Positions 17,807 through 20,409 of a stretch of 20,409 bases of DNA are shown here, one piece after another (the first letter of the stretch is position 1; each line of letters starts with the position of its first letter). Origin of the DNA: Paramacrobiotus richtersi (Eukaryota; Tardigrada; Eutardigrada; Parachela; Macrobiotidae); assembly GCA_034698045.1 (NCBI GenBank), contig JAQGAU010001234.1, forward strand, positions 1 to 20,409, written 5' to 3'. Made by a program: the position numbers and the translations under genes. The notes beneath the pieces were generated by a model. It saw only the letters and a program-made list of their open reading frames with translations. It made no database searches and was not told the origin of the DNA.

Positions 17807-20409
17807 GACCAGCTCTTTGTCAACAAGCACCGACGCAGAGCTTGTCGACAGCAGTTACTCCATTGAGACGTCGGATAATGTACTCACCTGGGTATTCGGA
17901 AGCTCTCCGACTCTTGCTGATTAAATAGCTGTGGTACGGCATATGTCATGGCGCTGCTAATTACTTGTGCTATGCATATAATCATGTATGTATGCAATGA
18001 TAAGAACACGCGCGACTCACTCGCGAGTAATTATTATCTTTGCCTAATTCCCTAGAATGCAGTGCATTTGCAAATATTAGAACGACGAAAGCATGCGCAC
18101 TAGAGATTCCATCGGAGAAAAATCAACAAATGAAACGTGACATCCATGTTTACCAACGTTCTTTGGGATACCATTGTTTATAGATATTGATACCAAAGTG
18201 TGTTTGATAACCGGCGAAACCCCACCGATCTGTTTATGCTTCAACGCTTTTGCTAGATTAATTGCGGCCCAGGCCAACTTTGCTTCTGCCGTTTTCTTCG
18301 CCAACTTTACCGTCTCTGACACGGTCAAAACAATGCATTTCTGTTATGCATAAGCGTACAGAAATGTGCATTCCTGAACCCACGTATTTTTTCCGTTTTC
18401 GTCTATTATTCAACTTTATGGTCGAGTGTAACTGGTCAGTTACTCACAAAACCCACGCTGACATGGAATTCGGTCAGCCAAAACATCGTAACGCTTTAGG
18501 TTATTTCCAGCAAGCTTACCATTATCGAATCAGATCGAGCTTACGTCAAAGAGCTGCATTCCTAGAGAAATAAAAATATCTGAGAGAAAATGTACGTAGG
18601 AAAAGATAATCGGTATTCCCAACTTTGTCAGAGCCACCGTAATTAGCCGTATGCAAGAACACGCGCTGACGTTTGTTCAGTCGATTGGCACATGCACATC
18701 ACAAAAACTGACTGCATGCGCCCTTTTCTCCCGTAGAATTCTGTGCTGCGAATATTTTCTGAAGCATACTTTCATTTACCTTAACACGGACATAGTCCCA
18801 ACTCACATTTCAGTTGCTGGAGTGAAAGAAAAGAAGTTGTGGTCGTTTGCAGTTAACGCCGAATCCCACCGTCTTCGCGACAAATGAAGTTAGTGATGTT
18901 TAAACTTGAGAGAGGGAGGCGGCGTAAAGATGATAATAATAATAAGACCAAATGTTACACCATTTGAAAGATTGCGACGAGCTGAGTCGAATAGCACCAA
19001 ATTTGATGCAGAAAAATATTTCTGACGCTAATACGCAACGTTAGCCGCACAGCGTACTTGTTCAAAAATGACCACTGATCACCCACTGAGTGCGGTATCT
19101 AACCCAGGGAAAAACCATACAAGCAAACGTTTAAAAAGCCCTATCTAGCTTCTTTTCCCTCAGCCCGGAACTCCAGTTAGGAATGTTGAAAAATAATGCC
19201 GCATGGCACGATGCGCACATGTGTATGATAGCTAACCTACGCCTTAAGAACAACTCTTTCTGAAACAAGAGACTGTCCAGCGGAAAATCTAAATTTTTTT
19301 TTACTGCGCTATCTTGTAGAGCAGTCATTGATTTATGGTAAGCTTCCGATAGTTTGTCAGTATACAATCGTGTTTCAAAACTAAAAATTGTTATCTTGGT
19401 CGTGTTCAACGGGAGCGCTTTACCGAGCAGAGATTTATGCTTAGCTTATGTATGCTGGTACCGCCGCGATGCCGGTATGTTTATTGAAAGCGCGCGGCCT
19501 TGTTAAGGGCAGGTGCGCACAGTGTGGTATACGCGCCAATGTGTGTGTCAGTTTTTTTCTGTGGATGGTGCGTAGTCGTTTATGATTTCATACGCCGTTT
19601 GTCTACAGTATGCGCTGGAAGTTTGGGTACTCTGGATATCTCTTTATTCGGCAACTGTCAAAATGTCAAAAAGCCAGCGCATTGGAAAGCTAAAAATATA
19701 CATCATTTCATACATTATAAAACCATCCGCAATCACTAGACTCTTTTTTTTGATCTTCCGGAATCCAAACGCTCGGTATAAGTCGTGTGTCTTCTTGTGA
19801 ACCCTGGTACCAGACGGAATACGAATTTTTTAACTAGCGCTGGTAGGTTAAACCCTTTGATGCGGCAAACTAGCCGACCTGCCAGTGAGCCGATGCGGAC
19901 TTCGGCACAACAGCCACTCCGATACTTTTATAAGCGGTTTAGCTTATGTATGTAATACATACACACATAATGCTAAACCGCCTAAAAAGTATCGGAGTGG
20001 TTTCTAGACATCGGCAATCATCTACAGTACATAGTATAGCCGCAAAACAGCTATCTTACTCAGTTAATACTGGAGCAGGAAACGAAACTGTTATGAAATG
20101 AGAATGGACTGACAGCAACGCTTTTACTTTTTGCAACCAGAAGCAGGACCGTTATGTAATGCATACCGTTTGTGCTATCGAAATGTCACAGTATGTCTGC
20201 CAGAAGGAATCATTACATGTGCTTGTTAATTTGACATGGCAATTTCTCTTTCTAGATCGTAATATGATATAATGCTGAATGACTTCAGTAAACAATGCGG
20301 AACACACGGTCGAAGAGAAGGAAAGTATAGCTCGTGGCCAAATTTTAGTGTTTAGGTAGCGGTGTACATAAAGTGTGTTTACAAGCGTAAACGGACTGCT
20401 AAACACGGA
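17807..20409. other. Intergenic, no recognised gene
   Basis: Apart from the hairpin at 19914-20000 and a short (taa)n run near 18930-18945, nothing is recognised. Open frames at 18077-18328 (-) and 19131-19409 (-) start with TTG rather than ATG. The first encodes a lysine/alanine-rich amphipathic stretch (KLAKKTAEAKLAWAAINLAK) and the second has no motif. Either could be an exon, but no paired splice sites or homology support it. Confidence 0.5.
19914..20000. repeat. 87-base hairpin, possible miniature inverted-repeat element
   Basis: The outer arms ccactccgatactttt (left) and aaaagtatcggagtgg (right) are perfect inverted repeats of 16 bases. Pairing continues with gcggtttagc against gctaaaccgc, and then more loosely through ttatgtatgta and tacatacacacataa. 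The whole folds into one long stem. No obvious target duplication flanks it, so it may be a small non-autonomous element or a structured RNA. Confidence 0.7.

Noticed and set aside
19131-19409. 92-codon open frame (-)
   Set aside because: It begins with TTG, has no motif and no supporting signals; could be an exon but nothing shows it.

Overview
The window looks like nuclear DNA of a small-genome invertebrate, most probably an ecdysozoan. A tardigrade is my best guess, at low confidence. It has spliced genes with mostly short introns (about 70-110 bases), GT..AG junctions, AATAAA signals, a gustatory-receptor-family gene and a class A GPCR with an NRLWAV motif. I see no bacterial operon structure, rRNA, tRNA or CRISPR, and no retroviral or other virus-like element.

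Layout. 1-3377 is non-coding and repetitive: an AT microsatellite, a degenerate direct-repeat family with a ~410-base offset, an A-rich stretch duplicated at a ~700-base offset, and a GC-rich hairpin. 4094-5568 (+) is a decayed ionotropic glutamate receptor-like gene with a signal-peptide exon and recognisable S1 and S2 ligand-binding lobes, but no channel segment. 7186-10703 (-) is a decayed rhodopsin-like GPCR. Its third-intracellular-loop exon is split by a 2.39-kb DNA transposon (7583-9969) with 126/139-base terminal inverted repeats and a 9-base target duplication (catagtgga). That element carries only the C-terminal, SWIM-zinc-finger part of a Mutator-like transposase. It also holds a nested 642-base near-perfect palindrome (9121-9762) with TTAA at both edges. 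10704-16052 contains no gene I recognise. 16209-17662 (-) is the only apparently intact gene, a three-exon seven-transmembrane gustatory receptor-like protein with a TATA box upstream and a poly(A) signal downstream. 17807-20409 has no recognisable gene but contains an 87-base hairpin element.

All three host genes are chemosensory- or transmitter-type membrane receptors, and two are broken. The region therefore looks like a receptor-rich locus under birth-and-death turnover. The most informative structure is the nested history in the GPCR: a receptor exon, split by a Mutator-like element, which in turn contains a TTAA-bounded foldback element.
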